Source of the DNA: Patagioenas fasciata
Taxonomy: Eukaryota; Chordata; Aves; Columbiformes; Columbidae
Length of the DNA: 64,000 bases
NCBI RefSeq assembly: GCF_037038585.1
Contig: NC_092520.1
Span: forward strand, 188,212,604 to 188,276,603
Reading direction: 5' to 3'
The position numbers and the translations under genes were made by a program. The notes beneath the pieces are model-generated. The model was not told the DNA's origin. It did no database searches and saw only the letters and a list, made by a program, of their open reading frames with translations. Below, piece by piece: positions 38,961-51,005 of this stretch (positions are counted from its first letter, which is position 1; every line of letters begins with the position of its first letter).

Positions 38961-41900
38961 ACCTTACTGTACAATAAACTTTTCAAAGAACAAGAAGTGT
39001 ATCTCTGGCATTAGTATTTTTCTGTTACTAAGTTTATAATTTATGTTTAAATGAAATTCGTGATACACTTTGAGTAAGTGTTGGGGTTTTTTGGCCAAAG
39101 CAAATTTCCTTCGACTAGAGATTTAGTAATGCAGGAACCTCCTTCACATTGCCATGTTTGTAACTACTGACTTTGTGACTGTGACTAAAAGCAGAGATGG
39201 ATTAAAAAATCCACTACATAATTTCTGAGTTATATCTAATAAATTACTTAAAACCCTAAAAGTCACACACTAAAATGCCTGGTTTCTATGCTAGGGCACT
39301 TAAAGCACATAGAATTCATGGAGCAGTTCCATAATTCAGAACAGATTCCAAGCTATAAAGTGCTCTGAGCAAGAAAGGAACCACAGGCAGCAAGCAGCTG
39401 CTTCTCAACTTATCGGAATCATCCACACTTGATAGAAAACATCGCTGCCTGTTGGGAAACAGAGCCTCCTCCTAGCCCAGATCTTTCAAAGAATAAAGCA
39501 CAGCCCATTCCTTTCAGAAGATGTTTTCCTTTTATCATCTTCCCTCTCCTTCTCTTTCTGCCTCTAATACTGTCCACAAGGTGGAAAAAAACTACCAGGA
39601 CATTACAGAAAGAGTGGGGCAGAGCCCCTTCTCAGGATATTATTTTCAAAAAGCAATAGCTATTACTGAATTTTGTAAGGATCTTAAATCTGTCTCTATT
39701 TCATGGATTGTCTGAAACTTCCTAACACATTAAGCCTCTCTGAAGAGTCAAAACCAATTAAGTTTAGTCTCTAGATCTTTAATAGACCAAGCATGAGTCA
39801 GGTATCACATTATTTTATCAATACTAACTTTCAGGTGAACCTAAGAAAGCAAAAAGCAAAACAACTAATGTAAAACGGAGAACTAAGTATATGCTTAGCT
39901 GGGAAGCTAAGTAATGCAGTAAGATTTGCAACTTTTGATTTAAGCACCCAAGTTCCCTTCTGGGTTTTTTATTTGGCCTAGCCTAAGACATTACATGTAA
40001 CATTCCGTTGTTTTACTCAAATGGATACAAAAAGGTAAATGTTATTCCTTTCTCAAACTGAAATGTTTTTTTTTAAAAAATTAAATTAGTGTATTAAACC
40101 ACTTTGAGGCAAGACAGAAACTTGTATTTATAATACACTTAAGATTATACTTAACAAAAAAAAATCTTGAAAGCACACAGTATCATTTGTTATAATATAC
40201 AAAGCACTGAGTAAACTGCACAACTGGAAGAATTTAGCTGGAAGCTAGTTTGAAGTATTTGCTTCTAGTTTAAATAAAGAACTGTTCATTAAATAGCAGC
40301 TTTACTATTACAGAGACAAATTTTCAGCATTGCTCAGTCATTATAATACTATCCTTTCATTCAAGAATGGGCTTATAAATCATCCATATAATCTACATAT
40401 CCAGTGTTTGGAGGTACATAGTTACTCCAAATGCATTCATTGTTATGGCATCTGAGTGCAAAGAAAATCGCAAAACCAGGACAGCAATCTGACAGATTGT
40501 CCAACCTCCACTGTCCATATTCCCCAAAGTGTGTATGGTAGAAGCTTAGCTTTTTTCCATCTTTCGTCTGTTGTCTCCATGAAGGTTATTGTGGGATTGT
40601 TGATGCTGGAATGCGCCTTGATCTTTCTTCAAAAAATAGTAATATTTAAAACAGGAATTTGATATTTCCTAGACAGTTATGAGAAAGCCCAGCTCTGTGC
40701 CCTGGCACATTTCAATGCTGTGCACCTGGCAACTTCAGAATCCTTAAGGGGAAAAGCTATACAGGATCACATTCACAGGATACAAAGTTACTTCTGCCAA
40801 ACTAATTAAGCTCATAGAAAACACGGAAAATAGTCAGAATCTTAAAGTGCATTCTTTATTGATCCAGGTCTCAGAGGAAGAGTGTTCCAACAGCAATCTG
40901 CTGGTTTGCAAAACAGAAGTCTTATATTTCTGTTTGCATTTTCCATTACATATATGAATTTGTAGGCTTCATATACAAATTCCTGGGCAGAAAAGTTATT
41001 GAAGTTTATTGTATTTTGGCACTAAGTCACACAACTGGAAGATGCTCAAATCACAGCCAGAGCATCTCAAATTCAAGAGGTTCAAGAAAAATATAAGCAA
41101 AAGAAATTATTATTAACCCAGCAGTGTCATAGCTTATTTAGGAAAACAACAACTACTCATAATGATCAAAACTATGATTAGGCTGTTATTCCTAGGTAGA
41201 TAAGAATAAGCAAAATGCAGTTATATAATGCAAGATTTTGCTTTACTTTTCTAGCTTTCTAAAATGAAAATATACTTCTATGTCTATTTCCATGTGAAAA
41301 GCATATAATGAGGAGTATGATACTTTCATTTCTCTGCTTAACACAGTCAAAGTTACCTTGCAAGTCTTTGTAATTGCTCACATTTTTTACTATTACATTA
41401 TATCACTCAGCAGTGCATTCAATGAACAAGAATAATGTCCTGCTTAGTCCTTTGATCTTAGTCTGAAGAAATTATGAGCCTGGATGGTATTCAAACTATA
41501 TTGGTGCCAGGCACACCAACATTTCAGGCACTCTAACTTCCCCTTGTTTTTCACTCTCAAAACCAACAGAAAGAAACCACTAAACCAAACCAGACAGAAT
41601 GAGAACAAGAAATGAAAAACAAAATTTGAAAACCAACCAAACAAAAATCATGCAACAGCCATTATTATTCACCTCTCTTTGGAACAGACACACACTGAGC
41701 TCAGCTGCTTTATCTGATGGTCTATATTGTCTCATTTTTTCTGTTGTTATGGCTTGAGATCATCCTCTTAGTTTTGTGTTGAACTTCTTGGCCAAGGTCT
41801 GCTGCATAGATTCATTTGTAGGAGCAGCTGGCCCATGCCATACACCATGATGCCTGTCTCAGCAGAAAATCAAACAGAATTTTGCTTTTGCCTGTTAACA

Positions 41901-42500
41901 GACAACAAACAGACCTAGTCTCATTTTTGCTTTGTTGCAAACATCTTTCAACAAGTGATGGCAGACAAAAAAATGAAACACTGAAAGAGAAGTATATTTG
42001 GCCTCTGGGGAAAAAGCAAAATGACCTAAAACCTCCTTGAGAAAAGTTGGTATGTGTGGAGAGAAAGGATTAGATTCTGCAGATGAATGACAAAATAATC
42101 TACCAAATTATTCATGGCCACAGGGTAGCTATAAAGTCTGTATGAACATCTGTTACTTTTTCTAAAGATCAAAAGAAATACGAAAGAAGAAAATATTTAT
42201 GGAAGTATTCAATCTTGCAAATGCTTAAATTATTCTGTCATTTTATATTAAATATATGTTATGTATAAAATATATTTTACATTATCAGTGGCATCCCAGG
42301 ACTGATCAAGTGCATATGATTTTGAAGACTGGGATCACAGTCTATATTTTTTTCAGGATATTCGTCCAATGCCAACACGAGAAAAAAAAATTTGTTCAGT
42401 TCCGTGAACAGACAAAACTCATTGTTGTAAAATGTGTGGTAACACACGATGAGATCAGGTTCCAGAGTTGCAAAACCTCTTGAGTGGATTCACGTGGAAG
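38961..42500. other. Intergenic DNA immediately upstream of TES CpG island
   Basis: AT-rich sequence with no recognisable coding, RNA or transposon content. It becomes abruptly GC-rich after about 42.5 kb. Some of it may hold distal TES regulatory DNA, but no specific site can be supported. Confidence 0.55.
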
Positions 42501-42810
42501 AAAACCCACCCGGGCAAAACTAGCAATTCCCTCCCGACATAGTGGAGGTGAAAGGGGGCAAAATTGGGCCACGGAACTTGAGTCAAAGAGCAGTTCTACA
42601 CAGTCTTGGGGGACCGGGCTGGGCAGAAGGTGGGCAGTGGGGTCCTGTCCCAACCAGAGCCCTGTCACCATCCCCTGTGCCATGGGCACAACCAGCGCTC
42701 CTCCGTCGCCTCAAGGTGAGCTCAGCCCCAGCACGGTGAAATTCTAACCGGCTGTAAGAGCTGTCCAGCCGGCACCAGGCACCCTCCTGGGACCCGACCG
42801 CTACGGCGGT

Positions 42811-42850
42811 GCCTGAGGGAACCGCCAGGGCGCTGCCTGAGGGAACAGCC
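42811..42850. repeat. Short tandem duplication in CpG island
   Basis: GCCTGAGGGAACCGCC (42811-42826) recurs as GCCTGAGGGAACAGCC (42835-42850), 15 of 16 identical, 24 bp apart. Confidence 0.8.
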
Positions 42851-42951
42851 CCGGCAAGGCCAGGGCTCGCCCGCCCTCACCTCCCGCTCCTACTCCGGTC
42901 AATAAACTATCAGAGTCCGCGTTTCCAGGCGTTTGCGCTCCAAGGTGAAGC

Positions 42952-42963
42952 GCTGCGTCAGCA
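42952..42963 (-). promoter_or_regulatory. MARE/antioxidant-response-like element
   Basis: On the minus strand the site reads TGCTGACGCAGC, matching the ARE core TGACNNNGC and the Maf half-site TGCTGA. It lies about 300 bp upstream of the TES start codon. The 5' purine of the strict ARE consensus is absent, so binding by NRF2/small Maf or a CREB/AP-1 factor (TGCGTCA) is only a candidate. Confidence 0.35.
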
Positions 42964-43043
42964 AATGCCTTCCCCCTGACTTTACCCTCGCCGGCTCAGG
43001 AGCCGCAGCCCCAGGCCGGGCCGGGCCGCGGCGGCGGTGGGTG

Positions 43044-43082
43044 ATTGGCTGGCGGGCCGGCGGGCGGCCGGGCGGGGATTGG
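43044..43082 (-). promoter_or_regulatory. TES: Paired inverted CCAAT boxes with GC boxes
   Basis: ATTGG (inverted CCAAT) occurs at 43044-43048 and again at 43078-43082, 34 bp apart, both followed by CTG. GC boxes lie between them (GGGCGG at 43062-43067, GGGCGGGG at 43070-43077, the latter abutting the second box). Such spacing is common for NF-Y pairs with Sp1 sites in TATA-less promoters. Confidence 0.6.
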
Positions 43083-43263
43083 CTGCCGCGCTGCCTTTGT
43101 TCGGCTGCAGCCACTGCCGCAGGGCAGCGGAAGTTTGAGCGCGGCGGCGGCGGGTGAGACCTCGCCCGCGCACCGCAGCCCGGACGGAACGGGACAGAAC
43201 AGGACAGGACAGGAGCCGCCGCCTCGCACCCCTCCCTGCGCCAGAGCCCGGCCCGGCGGCAGC

Positions 43264-43290
43264 ATGGACCTGGAGAGCAGAGTGAAAAAG
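43264..43290 (+). CDS. TES: Testin (TES), coding part of exon 1
   Basis: Encodes MDLESRVKK, the first nine residues of testin, a PET/three-LIM scaffold protein of focal adhesions and actin stress fibres. The ATG at 43264 has A at -3 and G at +4, a strong start context. It is the first ATG in any frame downstream of the CCAAT/GC cluster, and an in-frame TGA at 43042-43044 rules out a long ATG-initiated extension. The exon ends AAG at 43290 followed by donor GTAAGA, phase 0. The match to the vertebrate TES N-terminus (human has N and K at residues 5 and 6) and the in-frame continuation at 55240 support the identification. The 5' UTR probably starts within 43090-43200, but the exact transcription start cannot be read from sequence. 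Confidence 0.95.
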
Positions 43291-45487
43291 GTAAGATGGG
43301 GACTGCCCGCCGGGTTACCTGCCGCGCCAGCCGGCGTTGCTCTTCGCTGGAATCGCCCCCCGAGCGCCGGGGTCGGGCGCGGAGCGGTGCCCCGTCCCAG
43401 CGCCCTGCTCCTCCCTCTCCGTCACCCCATCTGGAAGCGGAGAGCAGATGAGGGGCAGGGGAGCTGCCTGCGGAGCGACCTCCTGCCGCCGCCTTGGCCT
43501 CGCCCGCAGGCGGAACAGCGAACTTGTCCTTTGCGCCCGACAGTAATTAAGACGCTGCATTTGATCCCTAGGTAGCCGAGTAGTTTTCCTTGTCCTGTCA
43601 TGCGAGTAAAAACGTGTGTCCTTCCCCAAAAAAACCCTTGAGACCTAATAGCTGTGTTCAGGTGTGTGCTCTGTGAGTGTGAAATCCAAATTATAGCCAA
43701 AGTGCTGTTCGTGGGTATGCTGAAGAATAATTTCCGACTTTTGATGTGACTAGTTCATTACAAATGTCTTGTCAGCATTTGTATGGATTACCCAAGACAG
43801 AAACTTAGGGTTGATTTTTTTTTTTTTTTAAAAAAAGACATATTAACTAGTTAGTTTGGACTCAGATTGGCAAGAAGCAGTAACAAGTAACAGCAATAGG
43901 TAATCCTGTTGTATTCGATCTCTTCCAAAATTCGCTGTTTAAAACTTGATATGTGAAACTGATGTCATGTGGGACGCACCTCTAAATCGTTGTTTCTAGT
44001 GCTCTTGGAAATTAGATGCAGCACTTAAGCGATTATTTCTTTTAGTAAGAACTTCATAGTATCTGTTACAACACTATTTGATAAAGGCAGAAGGAACTTT
44101 TTATATGAACATGGCTTAAATCTGTACATAACCCTCACTGATATATCAAAACTAGTCTTTTAAAGTGCATGTTGTATGGACACACATGGTTTGTATTCCT
44201 GAGTTATGTTTAAGGGCAGTAAGTTGTTCTAAAGTATCCATCTGCCTTTTGTGTACCTGTACTTTCAGTCTAGAAACTGAGTGGCGTCTGGAAATACTTG
44301 TGCCATGTGGAAGACTATCAGTTAAGTCAAGGCTGAATCCCATTGAAGCAAGTTAGCCTTGAGTTACAGCTTTCTCCAAGTGATGTCACCACAGGTGATG
44401 ATGTCACCTAGATGAGGGTCTTAGTTTAGAGAAACTGCATATCTCATCCCTCAGCCAACTTCAACTTGTATGTGATTAAGATAAGCTTCTCTAGTAGATT
44501 TACTCATACTTTCGAAGCCCATTTTAAAACTTGATGGCTTCATGGAGGTTGGTCACTGAAAGTTTTTTAAACTCCAGGAATGAAGAGGTGCATGTTTCTG
44601 GAAGATACAGCATTCCTATTCAGAATTTCTCTATCTAAAGAGAAAATAAGTATGTGCTGTGAAATATTGATAAAGATCTGCTGATAATGGATTCTTGGTT
44701 TGAGTGAACTTTTAGTGGCACCTACCTTAAATTGCACTGTAGTTATTGGGAAGTTTTTTGTATTGTAATTTTATTTGACTATTTTTGGTCGTCTTTAACT
44801 TTTCTCTTTCATCAACTTCAAAGATTCCTGAATATTTTTTTTTTAACCTACTCAGACAGATGTGGATGCTGGTGCAGCAGAAGAAACCAGCAAAGCTCTG
44901 TGGAAATTAATTTGTATGTTCTGTTCAGTTTTACTGTTAATACTTCTAGGAGATGCTTATGATGTGAAGAACTTCACATTTTCTCTGTTTTTATTTAACC
45001 TATGTTCAGAAATCTACTGCTCTTCCTCTTTCTCTTGTTGCTTGTTCGCATCTCCTCACCACCCTCTTTCCCTTTATTACTTAGGTGAAGCTCCTTTCCC
45101 AAGAGAACAGATCTGTGAGAAGTCAATGCAGGGAGACCTGGGAAGCTTCTCTATGTGCCAGTGTGCTCAGTACTAAATCCTTTTCTTCTTTTTTTGACTA
45201 CCCATATTTACTTAATTAAAACTTCTTCAGATTTCATACACTGGAAAGAATGAATAACAGTTCACATCTACTCAGCAATAGCTGCATGCATTCATTCTCC
45301 ACACTTAAATTCCTATTCTTATCATGTTTGTTTCCTTATCTTTACTTGTTTCTTTTTGCAAACTCTCCTGTTTCTTGAAAGGGGAAAGAACATTCTGGGA
45401 AGGTTCCCAGAAAGTCTGTCAACACCAGTAAACTACTTAGCTCTTAAGAGAAACTTGTCTTCAGCTGGATGGAGATGACCCTGACAG

Positions 45488-45528
45488 ATTTTTTTTAATT
45501 ATTTTTTTTTTCTTTCTTTCTTTTTTTG
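45488..45528. repeat. T-rich/(TTTC)n tract in TES intron 1
   Basis: Long T runs followed by TTTC repeats (TCTTTCTTTC). Low complexity. Confidence 0.85.
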
Positions 45529-48500
45529 GTCCATCAGCAGTAATGAGTTACTGAACCATATGCTGTGGTTCTCGCACCTGCCATTAGGTGCTGCACCCTG
45601 GGCTGAAATAGTTTGAGTCCTTTCACAAAATATGCTTGCTGCCTTATGTAACTTTTTATTTTATTGTGACTTGTACCTATTCATTGCCTGGCAAAGGAAG
45701 GTAAATGTTAGGGGGGCTAATGAACGGCAGACCTGCCTGTTGAGTAGAAAGTTCCAATAACACCGGGCAGAAGGAAGCATGAATTACTGCATTGTCCCCA
45801 AATAAGTTGCTGTTGCCTCCCTCTTCTGAACTCAAAGTCTCAGTTCAGAAGTTGGCTGTTCTGTAGCCATGTTCAGTGGAGCAGCGTGTGGTGTGGAGGC
45901 TCTGACACCCAGCTGAATACAGTAAAAGAAAAATTTCTTCCTCTGACCGCAGCTGCTTATGTATAACTGCACAGGGTAATATAATGGAATGCTTTCTGCT
46001 TCTAGAAAACTCAAGAGATGAAATTTCCAAGGTGACATTTCGGAGATTTCTCCAAGTGTCCATAGTCTAGTTGTGATCTTGTGCATTGTCTTTTTTGGAA
46101 AGCTGCTGCTAGCCTTCAAGGAACTGGTACTGTACTGGAGAGAAGCATGCATGTATACATGAATGGTACACATATCTATGTATTTGGGTTTGTAAGAAGA
46201 GCAAACACCCTTCTGAAATGCCTCAAGAAAGTCTGTTTTCATTGTTGATGTCAGGTTTGATTTCTTTGTTTGGGTTTTTTTTGGGGGTGTTTTGTTTGTT
46301 TTTCTCCAAATGTAACTGTTCCAGCACAGTTCATCTGACAGGAATTTCTTCCTCTCCATTTCTAAGGGCACGAAGGCTCAACCTACCTGTCCTTCAACAG
46401 GAAGAACTACTGCCTCATCTGCAACAACTTCTAACCCATCCTTTAAGCAGTGAATAGCTTATGTTTGCTGTCTGTTAAGAGAAAAGCAGCGGTCCTGTGT
46501 AACATACCCTTCTTAAGTGTTTGCCTCTTGAGGAGTCACAATTACTTCAGCTCAGACTTTTCATTGAACTTCTTCTGTTTGGTTTCTTTTATGTGCTGTT
46601 AAGACTGATATTGCTGTCTTCACAACTGGCCAGAGGAAGCAAATCTACTGTGTAACCAGATGTCTCTTTTGGTCTAAATCCTGGCTTCTGGACAACCTCA
46701 GCCTGCAGGAAACACAAATTTCAGAATGAATTTTCAGCACTGAGAATATATGTAGAACATATACTTTATTAAACGTATATGTATAACTTCTTTGTAGTCA
46801 GGTCACTATGTTTCTTAGAGACACAAAGTGACTGACAAACGTCTAGGCAGTGAATAATGTGGTAAAATGTAGTTGCAAGACAGTCTTTTTAGTTACTATA
46901 TGAATACCAAGTCTGATACTTTATTTTCCAATATAGTTTCCCTTTTAAGGGGATGGGGAGTTCAAGGCTGACTTCACAGTTTTCTCCTTTGTCTCAGGAT
47001 GGGTCAGATTTTCTCTTGCTTCTGAGGATCATGAAGATAGCTTTGTATCTGAAAAGAGATTTCACAACAGAGCTGGAGCCTTAAAACAGTAGCTCTGGCT
47101 TGGAAAGTACTTGTGCAACAAACAGACTGCTATTTATCCTGAATACAATGTACACTGTGTTCTCAAACCTTGCTTTGAGGGTATAGGGAAAATGAAGATT
47201 TAATGCTTTTTATTGAAGAGTCTGTTAGACTGAAGTTCTGCTAGTCTGGATTGCTGCCCTGTCTGTCACCTCCCTGAACTTGGTAAAATGAATCAGTAGG
47301 TCATGATCCTGCTGACAGCATGGTCTTGTGCTTCACTGGAGAAAATAAGAATCTGGCAGCAGATTTGTTCTGTATAAGCTTTCACTGTATAATACTTGCT
47401 TTATAAAAAGACTGTTGGGGGTCAGGGGAGTTTGAGGGAAGAGATGCAGCTTCTCCAGTGTGGAATCTCTGCGTGATTCTTCTCCTATGGCGTGAGACTT
47501 GGTTGGTTGTGTTATAGTGGAAAACCAAACACAGAGTGCTTTAGACATTCTTAAGTCAACAACTGTAATGCACTTTGATAAATGAGCAGTGAATAAAGTA
47601 TGCATAGGAGCAAAGTCAACTTTTTCGCGTTTTGCAAAGCATGATTTAGTAATATCTGCTGGGCTCCGCTTCCTGTTGATGTCACTGTTTGTTTTGGTGT
47701 TACTGCCATGGAAATCTTGATAACAGAGGGTTTTTGCTGTTCCTTAGGTATAGTAAGATCAAGGAAGTGTAAGGTGACTCATGGACGAGTTTTGTTTGCA
47801 AGAAGTATGAAAACAAACGTGGAGATGTGAGAGGAGCTACTTCAGTTTTGTTAACAGGGAAACTGACTACTTCCTGCATACATTGCGATGGGATTTATTT
47901 TGCCCTCAGACTTTGGGGAAAAAAAAGAAGTGGTGTGGGTTTTTTTTGTTTTGTCTTTTTCTTCTGGAACACCTGTCTGAATACACACCCAAAGTTACTT
48001 TTTGCTTGGTGTGCCTGCGTATCAGCTTGGCAGAGACAACAAGGGTAAATTAAACTTTTTTTCTTTTCCTGTTGTAGAAGTAATCACCAGGTATTTGACC
48101 ATAAAACATCATGCAATGATACAAAATACCAGGCCAAGAAACTCTTTGGATGCAGAACTGCATGGTTTCTAAGATTAGGTGAAGTTTTCTTTAATATGGC
48201 ATAATTATAAGCCCAGTATTAAAGTAAGTTAATTTTCCATCTCACTGTTTAAGTTACAGTATTCTGTCATTAAAGGCACAAAGATATGTTTCTGCAAGTG
48301 TTCCTGGGAAAAAAAAAAAAAGAAATGTTTTTCCTTTCCTCTAAGTAAAATAATAATGGTGAGTCGCAATTGCGAATTAAATTTTAGTTGTAGAAGTTGC
48401 TTAAAAACACATTTTGTTTACTTCAGGAAAGTATTCTGAACATGTCTTGCAAATTAGTGTCTTCTTCCCAGCAAATACAAAGTTTATAGGTGTAATAGGG

Positions 48501-48968
48501 TAGATGTAAATATACTGTGCTGTATTTAAGAATTATTTTTTAAAATAGATTGTAAATTATCTATGCATGTTTGGTTTATGTATGTAACTAATATATACGT
48601 GTATGGGATGTGTATGTATGTTTTATGTAGGGTGTATGTGTTTAAAAAAAAAGAAACACCCTACCTAATATACACTTTCCACTAACATGAGGAGTTGGTG
48701 AGGTTCTTCTAGGTGCTGAAGACCTGCAGGGAGAGTAGAGCTATGCAGATGAAAACCTGTCGCATGTGTTATCTTGCGTCTTAGGCTTGGTCAGATGAAT
48801 AGGTTGACGATCAAGGGAGTAAGGAGGCTTTTATTATGGTAATTTCAGATCACGTTAGACATAACTGTACCTTAGTACTGCTGTATGTGCACTTCTGGTG
48901 TTTTTGTTTTTTAAAGTCTGTCTAATCCTCCCTTTGTGCCTTGTTTCCAGTCTGAGGTTGTCTAGCTG

Positions 48969-48987
48969 AAAAAAAAAAAAAAAAAAA
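48969..48987. repeat. Poly-A run (19 A) in TES intron 1
   Basis: Nineteen consecutive A. No retroposed gene body is recognisable upstream. Confidence 0.85.
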
Positions 48988-50889
48988 GCCCTTTCTTGCA
49001 TGACTACAGACCATAATAAGTGAGTATGTAGATTTCCACATTACCTTTTCAAAACCTGGTACTAGAAGATGCAGCTGGACAAGAGCACTGATGACAATAC
49101 AAAATACACATGTATTGTGAAAATGCATCTGCAGTATTGGGTGATGGATAGTGCTGTATTGGAGGTTTATATACAGTGTTATAGTGCCTGTCAACTGCAT
49201 TCAAACTTAACTGGTCTCATACTGGACTTTGTGAATAAACACTACTTGTTTTCAGCCCAGCTGGGATGTCTTTAATAGCTGTTAGCCTTTTGACAGTGGG
49301 CTGTGTAGAAGTGTCTTAAATATTTATATTCAGAACTGTTTGATATTTAGCTGTAGACATGAAAATAAAATAAATTTTTAGTACTTGTGTACTATTGTAG
49401 GCTGTTGCAGCTCCTTGATTTATTCTTTTGCCCATCTTGCCAAGATCATCTTTCAAATATTTTTCTTGGATGCAATCACTTTTTGGCATCCTTCCTTCTG
49501 TGCAAATGGACTTCCTTACTCAAGCTTCTACATCTTAATCTGAGTCAACTTTTCCCTAGATCAAAATGCATATTTAATAAAAAAAAAAAGCTAGGACAGA
49601 CTTGCCATCAATTTAAATAGACATGTTCAATAATAACAAATATAGAATGGTCTGTGGGATGCTGCTCTTCACTACAGATTAAACTTCTTTTTCTCTGATT
49701 TCATACTGTGTCTATAGAAGTCTTTTAAGAGCATTTTCTAGATACAAATGTGTCTTTGTGTTTTGGCTTTTTTTGTTGTTTCTTTTTTTCCCCATTTTGG
49801 AATCCTAAGAAATAACATACCTTTTCTGGTTTTTAAAATTTAAATACTGTAACCTATTTAAATTTCCAGTTTGCTGTCTTTCCCTACTAGAGAAGTCTCC
49901 TGCTGGTACAGAACATAGTGATACAAGATCAGGTCTCAGCAATAAAGCATGCACAGAAGATTTCTAATGTGCCTTGTTCTCATGGTCAGTTCTTTGTATA
50001 CTTGGCTTTACCTTCTTCTTTGGAACTTCCTAAAGTACATCAGGATATACTAGAAATCTGTTTTGTTATGCTATACAAGTGTTTTTCTCAAGGTTACATT
50101 GGAAATGGGAAACAGTATCATTTGATGTGCCCCTGCAAACATCCAAATGGATCAAGTTAGGTAATCTCCAAACTAGAAGATCCCTGGGACTTTATGGTAA
50201 ATCCAAACCCAGCTTTAGCATCGATCTCTTCACTTCTGGCCTTGGAGCACTCAGGGGCATGAGAGAAAGATCTGCAAAAAGGTCAGTGAAAAGGATTTAA
50301 GTCTATTCTGGGACTCCTTGTTAATTATCACAGCCCACTAATGACAACTTCTCACTGTATAGCCACAACCTTTCAAATTCTGAAGAGGCCTGGGGCAGTG
50401 GAAGGACTGATCTTCTGCAGAGGCTGCGTACTGGTGTTGTGTCTTGCTGTCCATGGCAAGGTGGAAGATTAACGCAGATCACCTGTCTGGTGGTACAGGA
50501 GAGCTTTCAGGGGGCAGGAAGGAAAAGAAGCCAAGACCCAAGTTAGCTCTGATCTTTTGGTGTGACTGAAGAAGTAAAAGTGTTGTGGGAGGGAGACCTT
50601 TGTAAAGTGGAAGGAATGTCAGAGCAGGTTGCTTTATTTGAGGGCTAGATTTGTACTAGGTATGATGACTATTAGATTGTAACTATTAAAATTAAGACTT
50701 CCAGTTGAACTGCCAGGATGTTCTTGGTATAATTTGCACCCAGCTGCTCCGTGAGAGTGAACAGAAAATACAGAATTGGACTGTAGTCACTGTATAGTCA
50801 TAATATGAGAGTGGGCAGAAGCCACAATGTGAGATATTCTGATTAAACATAGAGATTTTATTTCTGCTCTGTGGTCCAGCATGATAATA

Positions 50890-51005
50890 AGATGTTGAAT
50901 CTGCATCTGGATAAGGCCCTGGGCAAGTCTAATTTTGTTGTACTTGCTCTTTGTGGGCAATTGGGTGACCTCCAGAGAGCCCTTGCAACTTAAAATAGTC
51001 TGTGC
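50890..51005 (+). mobile_element. Diverged CR1 3'-end fragment in TES intron 1
   Basis: 'ggataaggccctgggcaa', then 'ggtgacctccagagagccct', 'tgcaacttaaaatagtctgtg' parallel the CR1 3' end (dependent phrases 'gacctccagaggtcccttccaacctaa' and 'attctatg'). Sense to TES, strongly 5'-truncated and decayed. Confidence 0.65.

Larger units (their letters stand above)
42500..43560. promoter_or_regulatory. TES: CpG island promoter of TES
   Basis: About 1 kb of G+C-rich, CpG-dense DNA in an otherwise AT-rich, CpG-poor window, spanning the TES start codon. It has multiple GC boxes and inverted CCAAT boxes and no TATA box at a suitable distance, so initiation is probably dispersed. The transcription start is likely between about 43090 and 43200, inferred from the CCAAT/GC cluster at 43044-43082 and the ATG at 43264. 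Many open frames on both strands across the island come from lack of AT-rich stops and are not genes. Confidence 0.9.

Noticed and set aside
1..42500. TFEC exons upstream of TES
   Set aside because: Looked for the bHLH-zip signature in the translated frames on both strands and found none.
43045..43575. 176-codon frame that includes TES exon 1
   Set aside because: It starts at TTG and reads through the exon 1 donor into intron 1. Only residues encoded by 43264-43290 are testin.
42396..43700. Many long open frames on both strands across the CpG island
   Set aside because: GC-rich sequence lacks AT-rich stop codons. The frames overlap one another on both strands, and only the TES exon 1 frame continues in a recognisable protein.
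45832..46371. 179-codon minus-strand open frame in TES intron 1
   Set aside because: Opens with GTG, has no domain or splice context and lies in an intron; low-complexity Lys/Thr-rich stretches suggest chance.
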